DNA of 64,000 nucleotides from an uncultured Eubacteriales bacterium (GTDB lineage: Bacteria; Bacillota; Clostridia; Lachnospirales; Lachnospiraceae): NCBI GenBank assembly GCA_900549105.1, contig URND01000001.1:23218-87217 (forward strand), read 5' to 3'. Positions 17,752 through 25,930 of the stretch are shown one piece after another (the first letter of the stretch is position 1; the number at the start of each line of letters is the position of its first letter). A program made the translations under genes and the position numbers. The notes beneath the pieces were generated by a model. It was not told the origin of the DNA, made no database searches, and was given only the letters and a program-made list of their open reading frames with translations.

Positions 17752-18588
17752 ATGTCAGAAATTATAAAAGCCATTATCTTCGGGATTGTGGAAGGCATTA
17801 CCGAATGGCTGCCCATCAGCAGCACAGGGCATATGATTATTTTGGATGAGTTTATCCGATTGAACTGCTCAGAAGAGTTTATGGAAATGTTTCTTGTCGT
17901 CATTCAGCTCGGCGCCATTTTCGCCGTTGTTCTTTTGTTTTGGGATAAAATATTTCCTTTTCAATTTAGAAACAAAAGAAAGCCTGTCATCGAAAACGAT
18001 AAAATGATGCTCTGGGGCAAGATTATCGTCGCCTGCATCCCGGCCGCTGTCGTCGGACTTTTATTCGATGATATTTTTGAGGCATTATTTTATCATGCTG
18101 TCCCGGTAGCCATTGCCCTGATTGTCTTCGGTATCGCCTTTATTGTTATCGAACGAGAGCATGCCGGAAAACAGCCGGAAATTCCCTATCTGGAAGATAT
18201 CGACTTTAAAACCGCCCTGCTGATTGGCTTATTTCAGCTTATCGCTGCCATATTTCCCGGAACATCCCGCTCTGGAGCAACTATCGTCGGCGCTTTGCTT
18301 GTGGGGGTATCCCGTACTGCGGCTTCCGAATTCACATTTTGCCTTGCCATCCCGGTTATGTTTGGAGCAAGCCTGCTTAAAATATTAAAATTCGGCTTTG
18401 TTTTTACAGGCATGGAGGCGGCTGTACTTCTTATCGGAATGGCTGCAGCCTTTATTGTTTCCGTTTTTGTCATCCGTTTTTTAATGGACTACATAAAGAA
18501 ACATGACTTTCAGGCCTTTGGATGGTATCGGATAATTCTTGGATTGATTGTCCTTTTGTTGAATATCTGCGGTATCATTCATATATAA
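17752..18588 (+). CDS. uppP: Undecaprenyl-diphosphatase
   Basis: 278 residues, ATG after ggaggaaa. UppP/BacA removes a phosphate from undecaprenyl diphosphate so the lipid carrier can be reused for peptidoglycan, and gives bacitracin tolerance. The family motifs are intact: EGITEWLPISSTGHM near residue 14 and PGTSRSGATIVGALL near 168, plus seven or eight hydrophobic segments. Monocistronic, ended by a bidirectional terminator shared with rplT. It starts 107 bases from the divergent A+T-rich cassette. Confidence 0.95.
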   Translation: MSEIIKAIIFGIVEGITEWLPISSTGHMIILDEFIRLNCSEEFMEMFLVVIQLGAIFAVVLLFWDKIFPFQFRNKRKPVIENDKMMLWGKIIVACIPAAVVGLLFDDIFEALFYHAVPVAIALIVFGIAFIVIEREHAGKQPEIPYLEDIDFKTALLIGLFQLIAAIFPGTSRSGATIVGALLVGVSRTAASEFTFCLAIPVMFGASLLKILKFGFVFTGMEAAVLLIGMAAAFIVSVFVIRFLMDYIKKHDFQAFGWYRIILGLIVLLLNICGIIHI

Positions 18589-18622
18589 AAAAATGTTCCC
18601 AAACTTTTGGGAACATTTTTCA
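18587..18622. terminator. Bidirectional terminator between uppP and rplT
   Basis: Stem aatgttccc/gggaacatt extended by A/T pairs, with a short loop. A-run on the left and T-run on the right, so it can stop transcription from both sides. Confidence 0.88.
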
Positions 18623-18630
18623 TATCTCAA

Positions 18631-18987
18631 TTATGCTAATTTTGCTTTTGCTGTTTCGCAAAGGGCTGTAAATCCGGCAGCATCGCTGATAGCCATTTCG
18701 GAAAGCATTTTACGGTTTACATCAACACCAGCCAATTTTAAACCGTGCATTAATTTGCTGTAGGAAAGGCCGTTCATTCTTGCAGCAGCGTTGATTCTTG
18801 CAATCCAAAGCTGTCTGAACTGACGTTTTCTTTCTTTACGACCTGCAAAGGAGCTTGTTAAAGCTCTCATTACGGACTGTTTTGCTACTCTATACTGTTT
18901 GCTTCTGGCTCCTCTGTAACCTTTAGCCAGCTTTAAAGTTCTGTTATGTTTTTTTCTAGCGTTTAACGCACCTTTAACTCTTGCCAT
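18631..18987 (-). CDS. rplT: 50S ribosomal protein L20
   Basis: 118 residues, basic, with the L20 pattern throughout: MARVKGALNARKKHNR at the start, AKGYRGARSKQYR, and WIARINAAARMNGLSYS. Structural and assembly protein of the large subunit, and in many bacteria the repressor of its own operon. Last gene of infC-rpmI-rplT, the standard order, 24 bases after rpmI. Confidence 0.97.
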   Translation of the reverse strand: MARVKGALNARKKHNRTLKLAKGYRGARSKQYRVAKQSVMRALTSSFAGRKERKRQFRQLWIARINAAARMNGLSYSKLMHGLKLAGVDVNRKMLSEMAISDAAGFTALCETAKAKLA

Positions 18988-19011
18988 TGTTATATCCTCC
19001 GTTTCATTCTA

Positions 19012-19209
19012 TTACAGATAAGGTAAAATCTTCTTCATTACTTTTGCATTTGTAGCATCTGTAATGGTTGCTTTTCTAAGATTTCTCTTTGTTTTTGTGG
19101 ATTTCTTTGTCAGAATATGGCTCTTATAAGCTTTCATTCTTTTTAATTTACCAGTACCTGTTTTTTTGAAACGCTTTGCTGCTGCTCTGCTTGTTTTAAC
19201 TTTTGGCAT
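19012..19209 (-). CDS. rpmI: 50S ribosomal protein L35
   Basis: 65 residues, starting MPKVKTSRAAAKRFKKTGTG, the L35 signature, and ending KKILPYL. Very basic large-subunit protein. Between infC and rplT in the usual operon. Confidence 0.97.
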   Translation of the reverse strand: MPKVKTSRAAAKRFKKTGTGKLKRMKAYKSHILTKKSTKTKRNLRKATITDATNAKVMKKILPYL

Positions 19210-19240
19210 AGTTTGTATCCTCCTTAATATTTACAAATGA

Positions 19241-19753
19241 TTAATTGCGTTTTTCTGATAAGAACATGACCATGCTCCGGCCTTCCAGTTTGGCTGCTTT
19301 ATCAATTACTGCAACATCTGATAACTTTTCTGCAAATCCTTCCAGAATAACCTTACCTGCTGCGGTATGTGCCAGTTCACGTCCACGGAAACGTACAGAA
19401 ACCTTTACCCGGTTACCGCCCTTCAGGAACTTCCGTGCCTGGTTCATCTTTGTATTCAAGTCATTGACATCGATATTCGGTGATAAACGAATCTCTTTAA
19501 TATCAATAACCTTTTGTTTTTTTCTAGCTTCTTTTTCCTTACGAGCCATCTCATAACGGTATTTACCGTAGTCGATGATTTTACATACCGGCGGCTTTGC
19601 CTGCGGGGCAATCTTTACTAAATCAAGATTGGCTTCTCTGGCCAGTTTCATAGCTTCTTTAGCGGACATAACCCCTAATTGTTCTCCATCTGTACTAATC
19701 AGACGTACTTCTCTGTCGCGAATCTGCTCGTTAATCATTAAATCGCTGATAAT
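19241..19753 (-). CDS. infC: Translation initiation factor IF-3 with non-AUG start
   Basis: About 170 residues. Core motifs: MINEQIRDREVRLI, APQAKPPVCKIIDYGKYRYE, KEIRLSP and GGNRVKVSVRFRGRE. IF-3 binds the 30S subunit and proofreads start codons. No suitable AUG has a ribosome site: ggagg (19759-19763) sits 5 bases before an in-frame ATT (19753) and 8 bases before ATC (19750), while the upstream ATG overlaps the ggagg itself and the ATG at 19738 lies far downstream. infC in E. coli and Geobacillus starts with AUU and is autoregulated by that rare codon, so ATT or ATC is the most likely start here. Confidence 0.93.
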   Translation of the reverse strand: MISDLMINEQIRDREVRLISTDGEQLGVMSAKEAMKLAREANLDLVKIAPQAKPPVCKIIDYGKYRYEMARKEKEARKKQKVIDIKEIRLSPNIDVNDLNTKMNQARKFLKGGNRVKVSVRFRGRELAHTAAGKVILEGFAEKLSDVAVIDKAAKLEGRSMVMFLSEKRN

Positions 19754-19763
19754 TGACACCTCC

Positions 19764-19912
19764 ATAATCAAAAAAATGGTGAGCAGCATACTACTCACCA
19801 TTCATTTAAGACACTTTTGTGCCAAACTTACTGAATATTAACCTGAGTCATTTCAAATGCTGAGGTGAGAGTGAGTACTCTGCTTTCTTATCGTGTTCTA
19901 AACACTTAGATT
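19764..19912 (-). ncRNA. infC-rpmI-rplT leader with attenuator
   Basis: The roughly 150-base leader ends, just before the infC ribosome site, in an intrinsic terminator (stem aatggtgag/ctcaccatt, run of T). An upstream segment reading actcactctcacc can pair with the terminator arm ggtgagtagt and act as antiterminator. This is the architecture of autoregulated L20/IF-3 leaders in Firmicutes. The regulator is inferred, probably L20. Confidence 0.72.
19770..19802 (-). terminator. Attenuator terminator in the infC leader
   Basis: 9-bp perfect stem with a 10-base loop followed by T7 on the minus strand, about 7 bases before the ggagg of infC. Confidence 0.82.
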
Positions 19913-19941
19913 AGAATACTACACTTCCCACCGAATGTCAA
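19913..19941 (-). promoter_or_regulatory. Sigma-A-type promoter of infC-rpmI-rplT
   Basis: Minus-strand TTGACA (19941-19936), 17-base spacer, TATTCT (19918-19913). Transcription would begin about 19906 and produce the leader. Confidence 0.8.
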
Positions 19942-19996
19942 GCATTTTTACCCATTAGATTTCAATTAGATTTTAATTCAACTCCGGTTTTATTCA

Positions 19997-20575
19997 TCAG
20001 ATTTCAATTTTTGCTCCGAGAAGTTTTACAAATTCTCTGATAATTGCCGTATCGCCAGGCCATGCCGGAGCTGTTACAAGATTTCCGTCTACAACGGCTT
20101 CGGAAGCGTCACCCTCTACATAAGTTCCGCCAGCCAAAGTTACATCCGGGCCAACCGCCGGATAAGCTGTTGCTTTATATCCCTTCAAAACGCCGGCTGC
20201 GGTAAGAACCTGAGGTCCATGGCAGATTGCAGCAACAGGTTTTTTATCTTTAAAGAATTCCTGAACAATCTCAATCACTCTGGCATTCAGACGGATATAT
20301 TCCGGTGCGCGTCCGCCAGTGATGAAAAGACCAACATAATCTGCTGTATCTACTGCATCAAAATCTGCTGTAATAGCAAAGTTATGACCTGGTTTTTCTG
20401 TATAAGTCTGATCGCCTAAAAAGTCATGAACGGCTGTACGCACAACATCGCCTGCCTTTTTATCCGGGCAAACCGCATCTACCTGATATCCCAACATGGA
20501 TAACGCCTGAAACGGCACCATTGTTTCATAATCCTCTGTGAAGTCACCAACAAGCATCAAAATTTTCTTTGCCAT
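19997..20575 (-). CDS. DJ-1/PfpI family protein
   Basis: 192 residues from the ATG at 20575 (aggagg upstream); a longer frame begins further up without one. The family elbow AAICHGPQVL holds the reactive C118 and following His. Upstream are GGRAPEYIR and an acidic residue typical of PfpI-type members. This subgroup includes deglycase, glyoxalase-like and class I amidotransferase-like enzymes; the exact reaction cannot be read off. Cytoplasmic, single gene, probably in stress response. Faces the infC operon promoter. Confidence 0.85.
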   Translation of the reverse strand: MAKKILMLVGDFTEDYETMVPFQALSMLGYQVDAVCPDKKAGDVVRTAVHDFLGDQTYTEKPGHNFAITADFDAVDTADYVGLFITGGRAPEYIRLNARVIEIVQEFFKDKKPVAAICHGPQVLTAAGVLKGYKATAYPAVGPDVTLAGGTYVEGDASEAVVDGNLVTAPAWPGDTAIIREFVKLLGAKIEI

Positions 20576-20656
20576 ACAAAAGCCTCCTAACATTGATTTT
20601 GTCTAAATTATAGCACTTTTTTCACGAAATAGCCAATAAAATTTCTGTAAAGTTTT

Positions 20657-22933
20657 CTATTTATCTGTTATAAAAATAAATTTCACTTCGCCGTCCATTT
20701 TATCTGAAATGCCCGAAAAATTCTTATATTCTTTCGATGCATCCAATATTTCATTTAAACTGTCCAGCATATTCTCCACATCCCCGTCAAAAGCGCTGAC
20801 CAGTTTCTGAATACCATCCTGGTTAAACTGAATCATGCCATTATTGAGTTCATCTGCGCCATTATCCAACTCTGTCACTCCGTCGACCAGTTCCCCGGAG
20901 CCGGCTTTTAATGTACCCAGTCCGGAATTTAAAATGACTGCTCCGGCCTTCAGATTGGATGCTCCCTCAAGCAGTGCATCCAGCCCATCAGACAGGGTTC
21001 TTGCACCGCTATCCGCCGTTTTCATATTTTCATTCAGCGTATTGCTGCCCTCGCTGACCTGGGCCGCACCGTCGGCCAGTGTTCCCAAACCTTCATCCAA
21101 TGCCTGAGTGCCGCTCAGCAAAGCGCCGGTGCCGGAAGCCAACTGGGAAGTTCCGTCCTTTAACTGACCGGCCATCTGGGACACACCCGCATCCAACTGG
21201 GACGCGCCGCTGCTCAAATCTTCATTCAAAGCAGCGCTCAGACTGTCCACACCATTTTTGATATCTCCATTGATAGCCCCCGATAAGGCTTCTGCCCCGG
21301 CAGCCGCATTGTTTAAACCATCGGTCAGCGCACTGGTTCCCGCCGCTCCTGCCGCATTTGAAAGAGCTCCGTTGACGCCCTGAGCCTGTTCGTTCAAACC
21401 GGCGATAATTGAATCTATCGCTGCGCCATTGCTGTTATCCGGCGCTCTCAGCGACTCCACAACTCCAATCAATGCACTATTATCCACACCGGCTGCGGAC
21501 AAGCTGTCCGCTAACTGCTGTACACCTGCACTGATTTCTGCGGATGAAGCTGCCGCACCTGAAATTCCGCCGCTCAAATCCCCTGCACTGGCTCCAACAG
21601 TTTCAATACCGGCAGATAACCGGGCCGCCCCAGCGGCCGCCGTTTCAATACCGTCCTTTAACTGGCTGGTTCCGCCGGAAAGCTGGCCGATACCCTCCTC
21701 AACCTGGGACTGCATCCCTGTCACTCCATCATAGAGCTGCTGTACCCCCGGAAGAAGCTGTTCCGAAGTACTCTTATGGGCGCTGTCCGCTCCGGCAGCC
21801 ACCTGAGATGCTCCCTGACTCAGCGTTTCCGCCCCGGCGGACAACTGGGAAGTACCGCTGACAAGGTTTTTTCCTCCTTCAGAAAGTGCGCCGGCGCCAT
21901 CCGCCAGAGTCCCCGTACCTTTTTCAAGTTCACTGCCGCCTGCTGCGAGCTGATTAATACCGTCAACCAGTGTTCCCGAAGAAGAAAGCAATGTATCTAA
22001 GCCGGTTTTTAACTGGCCTGAACCGTCAACCAACTGATTGGCCCCGCTTTGAAGCTGGTCCATGGAGTCTTCCAAATCCTCCAGGCTGTCAAAACCGTCA
22101 CTGCTCAGAGAATTAAAAACCTCATTTGTAGCCACTGTAATTCCCGCAACCGCTTCATAATCCGTCACATCCGCCTCAAGGACAAAGTAATCCGGGATAT
22201 CAATATCGGTAACATTCAGGGCCTCCTTCATTTTGGGTATACCCATTCCAATGGCTAAATCTCTGTCCCCATCGGATACAATTTTTCCGTTTTCAATACT
22301 TACATTGGAAAACTGCTCCGTATCTAAAATCAAACCGGTAACCATTAAAAACGGTGTATACGCATCATCCGCATCCCCTGTCGTATTTTTATATTCATAG
22401 CGCATTTTCAGATGGCCACTCTGACCTTCCAGTTCTTTTGCACTGATTTCTTTGCCGTCCAGGGTGTAGGTAACCCCTATTCCCACCGGAAGCTGTTCGG
22501 ACGTTGTTCCCTGATAGCAGATATCCCTGCCGTCACCGCTCCATACCAGCTTTCCGTCCTTTTGATTAAATTCTTCTTCCCCTTTAACATTCTCTATATC
22601 CTTCAAACCTGAAACGTCTTCAATATCTTTCAGGCCGCTCACATTTTTTAGCTGATCCGACACCGTAACAGAGGTAACCTTTCCCGAAGCATCCAGTTTG
22701 ACATATACCGTTTCATCCTTTAAAGCCTTCGCTGTTTCACCTTCACTCTTTTTCTCTGCCGTGTCTTTCTCAGCTTTGTTCTTCTCTGTCTCAAAAGCAG
22801 CTTTACCCATTACCATATTCTGGGCCGGATTTTCGATAGCCCAAACCGGCATCGTCGAAATCCCGGCACCGCCGACAGCCAGTGAAGCCGTCAGCGCCAT
22901 AGCTAATATTTTCTGATATTCTTTATTCTTCAT
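20657..22933 (-). CDS. Secreted repeat-rich partner of an MMPL exporter (YhgE/Pip-like repeats)
   Basis: 758 residues. N-terminal signal peptide (residues 1 to about 32, ending near PVWA). About 90-260 is a mixed domain. About 290-700 is built from many 7-residue units of the form LxxGxxx (LVDGSGQLKTG, LAAGGSELEKG, LSAGAETLSQG), as in YhgE/Pip proteins, predicting a very long helical rod or coiled coil outside the membrane. No C-terminal membrane segments, unlike true YhgE. The start overlaps the end of the MMPL gene by 11 bases, so both are made together. It may act as a periplasmic-like adaptor or wall-spanning stalk for the transporter. Substrate unknown. Confidence 0.75.
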   Translation of the reverse strand: MKNKEYQKILAMALTASLAVGGAGISTMPVWAIENPAQNMVMGKAAFETEKNKAEKDTAEKKSEGETAKALKDETVYVKLDASGKVTSVTVSDQLKNVSGLKDIEDVSGLKDIENVKGEEEFNQKDGKLVWSGDGRDICYQGTTSEQLPVGIGVTYTLDGKEISAKELEGQSGHLKMRYEYKNTTGDADDAYTPFLMVTGLILDTEQFSNVSIENGKIVSDGDRDLAIGMGIPKMKEALNVTDIDIPDYFVLEADVTDYEAVAGITVATNEVFNSLSSDGFDSLEDLEDSMDQLQSGANQLVDGSGQLKTGLDTLLSSSGTLVDGINQLAAGGSELEKGTGTLADGAGALSEGGKNLVSGTSQLSAGAETLSQGASQVAAGADSAHKSTSEQLLPGVQQLYDGVTGMQSQVEEGIGQLSGGTSQLKDGIETAAAGAARLSAGIETVGASAGDLSGGISGAAASSAEISAGVQQLADSLSAAGVDNSALIGVVESLRAPDNSNGAAIDSIIAGLNEQAQGVNGALSNAAGAAGTSALTDGLNNAAAGAEALSGAINGDIKNGVDSLSAALNEDLSSGASQLDAGVSQMAGQLKDGTSQLASGTGALLSGTQALDEGLGTLADGAAQVSEGSNTLNENMKTADSGARTLSDGLDALLEGASNLKAGAVILNSGLGTLKAGSGELVDGVTELDNGADELNNGMIQFNQDGIQKLVSAFDGDVENMLDSLNEILDASKEYKNFSGISDKMDGEVKFIFITDK

Positions 22934-25019
22934 GTTGAGAACCTCCTATAAACTTAATTTTCCGCATTTCCTTTGTTGTTGCACAGATAACTCTGTCAAA
23001 TACCATCAGCATGGATGGCAAAACGAAAATAACTACAATCATACTGATGATTGCTCCCCGTGCCAGCAATATGCACAGTGAAGAAATCATATCGATATCC
23101 GAATAAAGGCCGACGCCAAAGGTTGCCGCAAAAAATCCGCAGGCCGAAACGATAATCGATGTAATCGACGCAGAAAGGGCAATCCGAATCGCTTCCTTCT
23201 TTTCTTTGCCGGAGCAGCGTTCTTTTTTATACCGCGTTGTCATCAGAATCGCATAATCCACAGTCGCGCCGAGCTGTATGGTGCCTATGACAATAGAAGC
23301 GATAAACGGAAGACGTGTTCCCGTGTAGTAAGGGATGCCGAGATTCACAAAAATAGCAAATTCGATGACAGCCACCAAAATCGCCGGAATCGAAATCGAT
23401 TTAAATACAAAGAAAATAATCAGGAAAACGGCAATAATCGAAATTGCATTGACGACTTTAAAATCCTTATCAGTAATCCTAATCAAATCTTTCGTACACG
23501 GCGCTTCGCCAATCAGCATAGCATTCGAATCATATTTCTTAATGATGGCATTCAGTTCATCACACTGTTTGTTCACCTCGTCCGAAGCCACTTTATATTC
23601 AGACTGGACAAGAATCAACTGCCAATTCTCTTTTTTCAATGTAGCCGTCAAATCCTCCGGTATTATTTCCCGGGGAATTGCCGAACCGAGCACGCTGTCA
23701 AGTCCCAAAGTAAAACGTATCCCCTCCACATCAGACATTTCATCCAGCATAGCCTTTGCATCTTTTGAGGACAAATCCGCACCGGCCAGCACCATATGGG
23801 TTGCGTTCATCTCAAAATCATTGGAAAGCTTATCGTTTGCCTGAATACTTTCAAGATATTTCGGCAGCGTGGTATCCAGATTATAGTAAACCTCTGTATT
23901 CTTGTATCCGTACAGCGCCGGAATCAAAATGATAAGAAATATGCCGATAAAAATTTTATGATGTCTTGAAATGAAATCTGAAAATCTATCCATATTTGGG
24001 AGCAGCGGCCGATGACTTGTTTTTTCAATCGCCTTATCAAAAATCAGGATAAAAGCCGGCAAAATGGTAACACAGCTAATGACGCCGAATATAACGCCTT
24101 TTGCCATGACAACGCCCATATCTCTTCCGAGGGTAAAGCTCATAAAGCAGAGGGCAATAAAGCCGGCCACCGTTGTAACCGAACTGCCCACGACGGATGA
24201 AAAGGTATTTGATATGGCATGGGCCATTGCCCGCTCTTTATCCCCCGGGAAACGTTGCTGATTTTCCTTATAGCTGTGCCAGAGGAAAATGGAATAATCC
24301 ATCGTCACACCAAGCTGGAGCACCGCGCTCAGGGCTTTTGTTATATAGGAAATCTCCCCCAGGAATATATTGGTTCCAAGATTGTAAATAATCGCCATAC
24401 CGATACTCAGCATAAAAAATAAAGGAATAATCCAGGAATCCATTGAAAGTGCCAGAACTACACAACATAACAGCACTGCAATCAATACATAAACAGGCAC
24501 TTCCTTATCCGAAAGATTTTTTATATCGGTAACTACCGAGGACATACCGCTCAGATAACATTGGTTATTCGTAATCTCACGTATCTCCCCGATTGCATCC
24601 ATTGTACTGTCCGCCGATGTGGTGCCGTCAAAGAAAATAGCCATCAGGGTCGCATCCCCCCTATTAAATATATCCTTTATCTCTTCCGGCAGCACTTCCA
24701 TCGGAACGGAAATATCCATCAGTGAATCATACCAAATAACTTCTGCCACACCGTCCACAGCTTCAATTTTTTTCTTTACCCCGGCCACATCCTTCGTTGA
24801 CATCCCCTCCACAATCTCCATTGCAAAGGCGCCTTTGCCGAATTCATCCATCAGTATATCCTGGCCGACCATCGTTTCAATATCATCGGGCAGATAATAG
24901 AGAATGTCGTAATTGACCTTCGTTTTAAAATACCCCATAGCCGAGGGAATCAATAATAAGAATCCAATGATGAGAATAACAACCCGGTATTTTACAATTT
25001 TTTTCCTTAATTTCACCAT
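22923..25019 (-). CDS. MMPL/RND-superfamily exporter
   Basis: 698 residues, ATG after aaggaagg. Two homologous halves, each with an N-terminal helix, a large external loop and five more helices (about 12 in all). The RND/MMPL membrane motifs are present in each half: GVTMDYSIFLWHSY and GATVDYAILMTTRYK. The Asp residues in these motifs carry protons in the family. Such pumps in Gram-positives export lipids, fatty acids or drugs. Under control of a divergent TetR gene with shared operators, so it probably responds to a small toxic or lipid-like ligand. Confidence 0.88.
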   Translation of the reverse strand: MVKLRKKIVKYRVVILIIGFLLLIPSAMGYFKTKVNYDILYYLPDDIETMVGQDILMDEFGKGAFAMEIVEGMSTKDVAGVKKKIEAVDGVAEVIWYDSLMDISVPMEVLPEEIKDIFNRGDATLMAIFFDGTTSADSTMDAIGEIREITNNQCYLSGMSSVVTDIKNLSDKEVPVYVLIAVLLCCVVLALSMDSWIIPLFFMLSIGMAIIYNLGTNIFLGEISYITKALSAVLQLGVTMDYSIFLWHSYKENQQRFPGDKERAMAHAISNTFSSVVGSSVTTVAGFIALCFMSFTLGRDMGVVMAKGVIFGVISCVTILPAFILIFDKAIEKTSHRPLLPNMDRFSDFISRHHKIFIGIFLIILIPALYGYKNTEVYYNLDTTLPKYLESIQANDKLSNDFEMNATHMVLAGADLSSKDAKAMLDEMSDVEGIRFTLGLDSVLGSAIPREIIPEDLTATLKKENWQLILVQSEYKVASDEVNKQCDELNAIIKKYDSNAMLIGEAPCTKDLIRITDKDFKVVNAISIIAVFLIIFFVFKSISIPAILVAVIEFAIFVNLGIPYYTGTRLPFIASIVIGTIQLGATVDYAILMTTRYKKERCSGKEKKEAIRIALSASITSIIVSACGFFAATFGVGLYSDIDMISSLCILLARGAIISMIVVIFVLPSMLMVFDRVICATTKEMRKIKFIGGSQHEE

Positions 25020-25043
25020 GCCGTATCCTTCCTTTCATTTTTA

Positions 25044-25134
25044 TGACTTTTGGTCATTTTTATTCTTCGACTACTATACAGCAAAAATGACCATTAGTCA
25101 ATATTCTTTTTTAAAAAAATTTGACTTTTGGTCA
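25044..25134. promoter_or_regulatory. TetR operator cluster and divergent promoters
   Basis: Three 13-bp boxes TGAC-N5-GTCA: 25044-25056 and 25122-25134 (identical, TGACTTTTGGTCA), and 25088-25100 (TGACCATTAGTCA). Box 2 overlaps TTGACT (25101-25096, minus), which with TATAGT (25078-25073) and a 17-base spacer drives the exporter. Box 3 overlaps TTGACT (25121-25126, plus), which with TATAAT (25144-25149) and 17 bases drives tetR. Repressor binding would therefore silence both genes. Confidence 0.8.
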
Positions 25135-25182
25135 TTTTTATTTTATAATTCATTTATAGAACTGGAAAAAAGAGGGAAAATT

Positions 25183-25797
25183 ATGGGGAAAGCAGAAGAA
25201 AATAAGCAGCACAAACTGGATGCGCTGTTTAACAACGCCTATGAATTATTTTTAACTCAAGGGATTGAAAAAACAACCATCAATGATATTGTCAAAAAAG
25301 CCGGCGTGGCCAAGGGAACCTTTTATCTTTATTTTACCGATAAATATCATATCCGCGATCAGCTGATTGCCAAAACAGCGGACAAGCTGTTCTGCGATGC
25401 CTATAAGGCCATGGAAGATGAGAATATTCCATCCCTGGAAGACCGGATTATATTCATCGTAGATTATGTGCTGGACTGTATGCGAAAAAATAAACCGATG
25501 CTCCGGTTTATTTCAAAAAACCTGAGTTGGGGAATATTCCGCCATGCCATGACAAAAAATCTGCCGGGGAAAGATATCAGCGCCTATGACATCTATAGGA
25601 AACTGCTTCTTGATCATCCGGACTGCCGCCTGAGGGCCCCGGAAACCATGCTGTTCTTAATTATTGAGCTGGCCAGTTCCACGGCTTTCAGCACAATTCT
25701 GGAAAACGACCCGATTTCTTTTGATGAATTGAAACCGGATTTGAACGCCAGCATACGCGCTATTATAAAGAATCATACCTTATCGCGCGAAGCCTGA
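25183..25797 (+). CDS. TetR family transcriptional regulator
   Basis: 204 residues from the ATG at 25183, preceded by agaggg; the much longer open frame upstream runs through the operators and is not used. The N-terminal helix-turn-helix is intact (about 10-56): TTINDIVKKAGVAKGTFYLYF is the recognition part. The rest (60-204) is the helical ligand domain. Divergent from the exporter pair and overlapped by its operators, so it most likely represses itself and the exporter until a ligand binds. Confidence 0.92.
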   Translation: MGKAEENKQHKLDALFNNAYELFLTQGIEKTTINDIVKKAGVAKGTFYLYFTDKYHIRDQLIAKTADKLFCDAYKAMEDENIPSLEDRIIFIVDYVLDCMRKNKPMLRFISKNLSWGIFRHAMTKNLPGKDISAYDIYRKLLLDHPDCRLRAPETMLFLIIELASSTAFSTILENDPISFDELKPDLNASIRAIIKNHTLSREA

Positions 25798-25866
25798 CGG
25801 AGCGCGCCCATGCGAAGCATCTGCCATACGGGATGCCCGAAAGAGTATATAATTTCTGAATAACAC

Positions 25867-25916
25867 AAAAAGAGAATTACCCCGAAAATCACCTTTCGGA
25901 ATAATTCTCTTTTTTT
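25867..25916. terminator. Bidirectional terminator between tetR and thrS
   Basis: Long hairpin aaagagaatta...taattctcttt with an inner cgaaa/tttcg stem, A-run before and T-run after. Serves both convergent genes. Confidence 0.85.
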
Positions 25917-25930
25917 AATTATAAACCGCT

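Noticed and set aside
20835..21861. Several open frames opposite the repeat-rich secreted protein
   Set aside because: Produced by the periodic codon pattern of the repeats; no start signals.
24913..25182. Upstream extension of the tetR frame
   Set aside because: It would run through the exporter promoter and all operators; the ATG at 25183 has a ribosome site and a normal TetR start.
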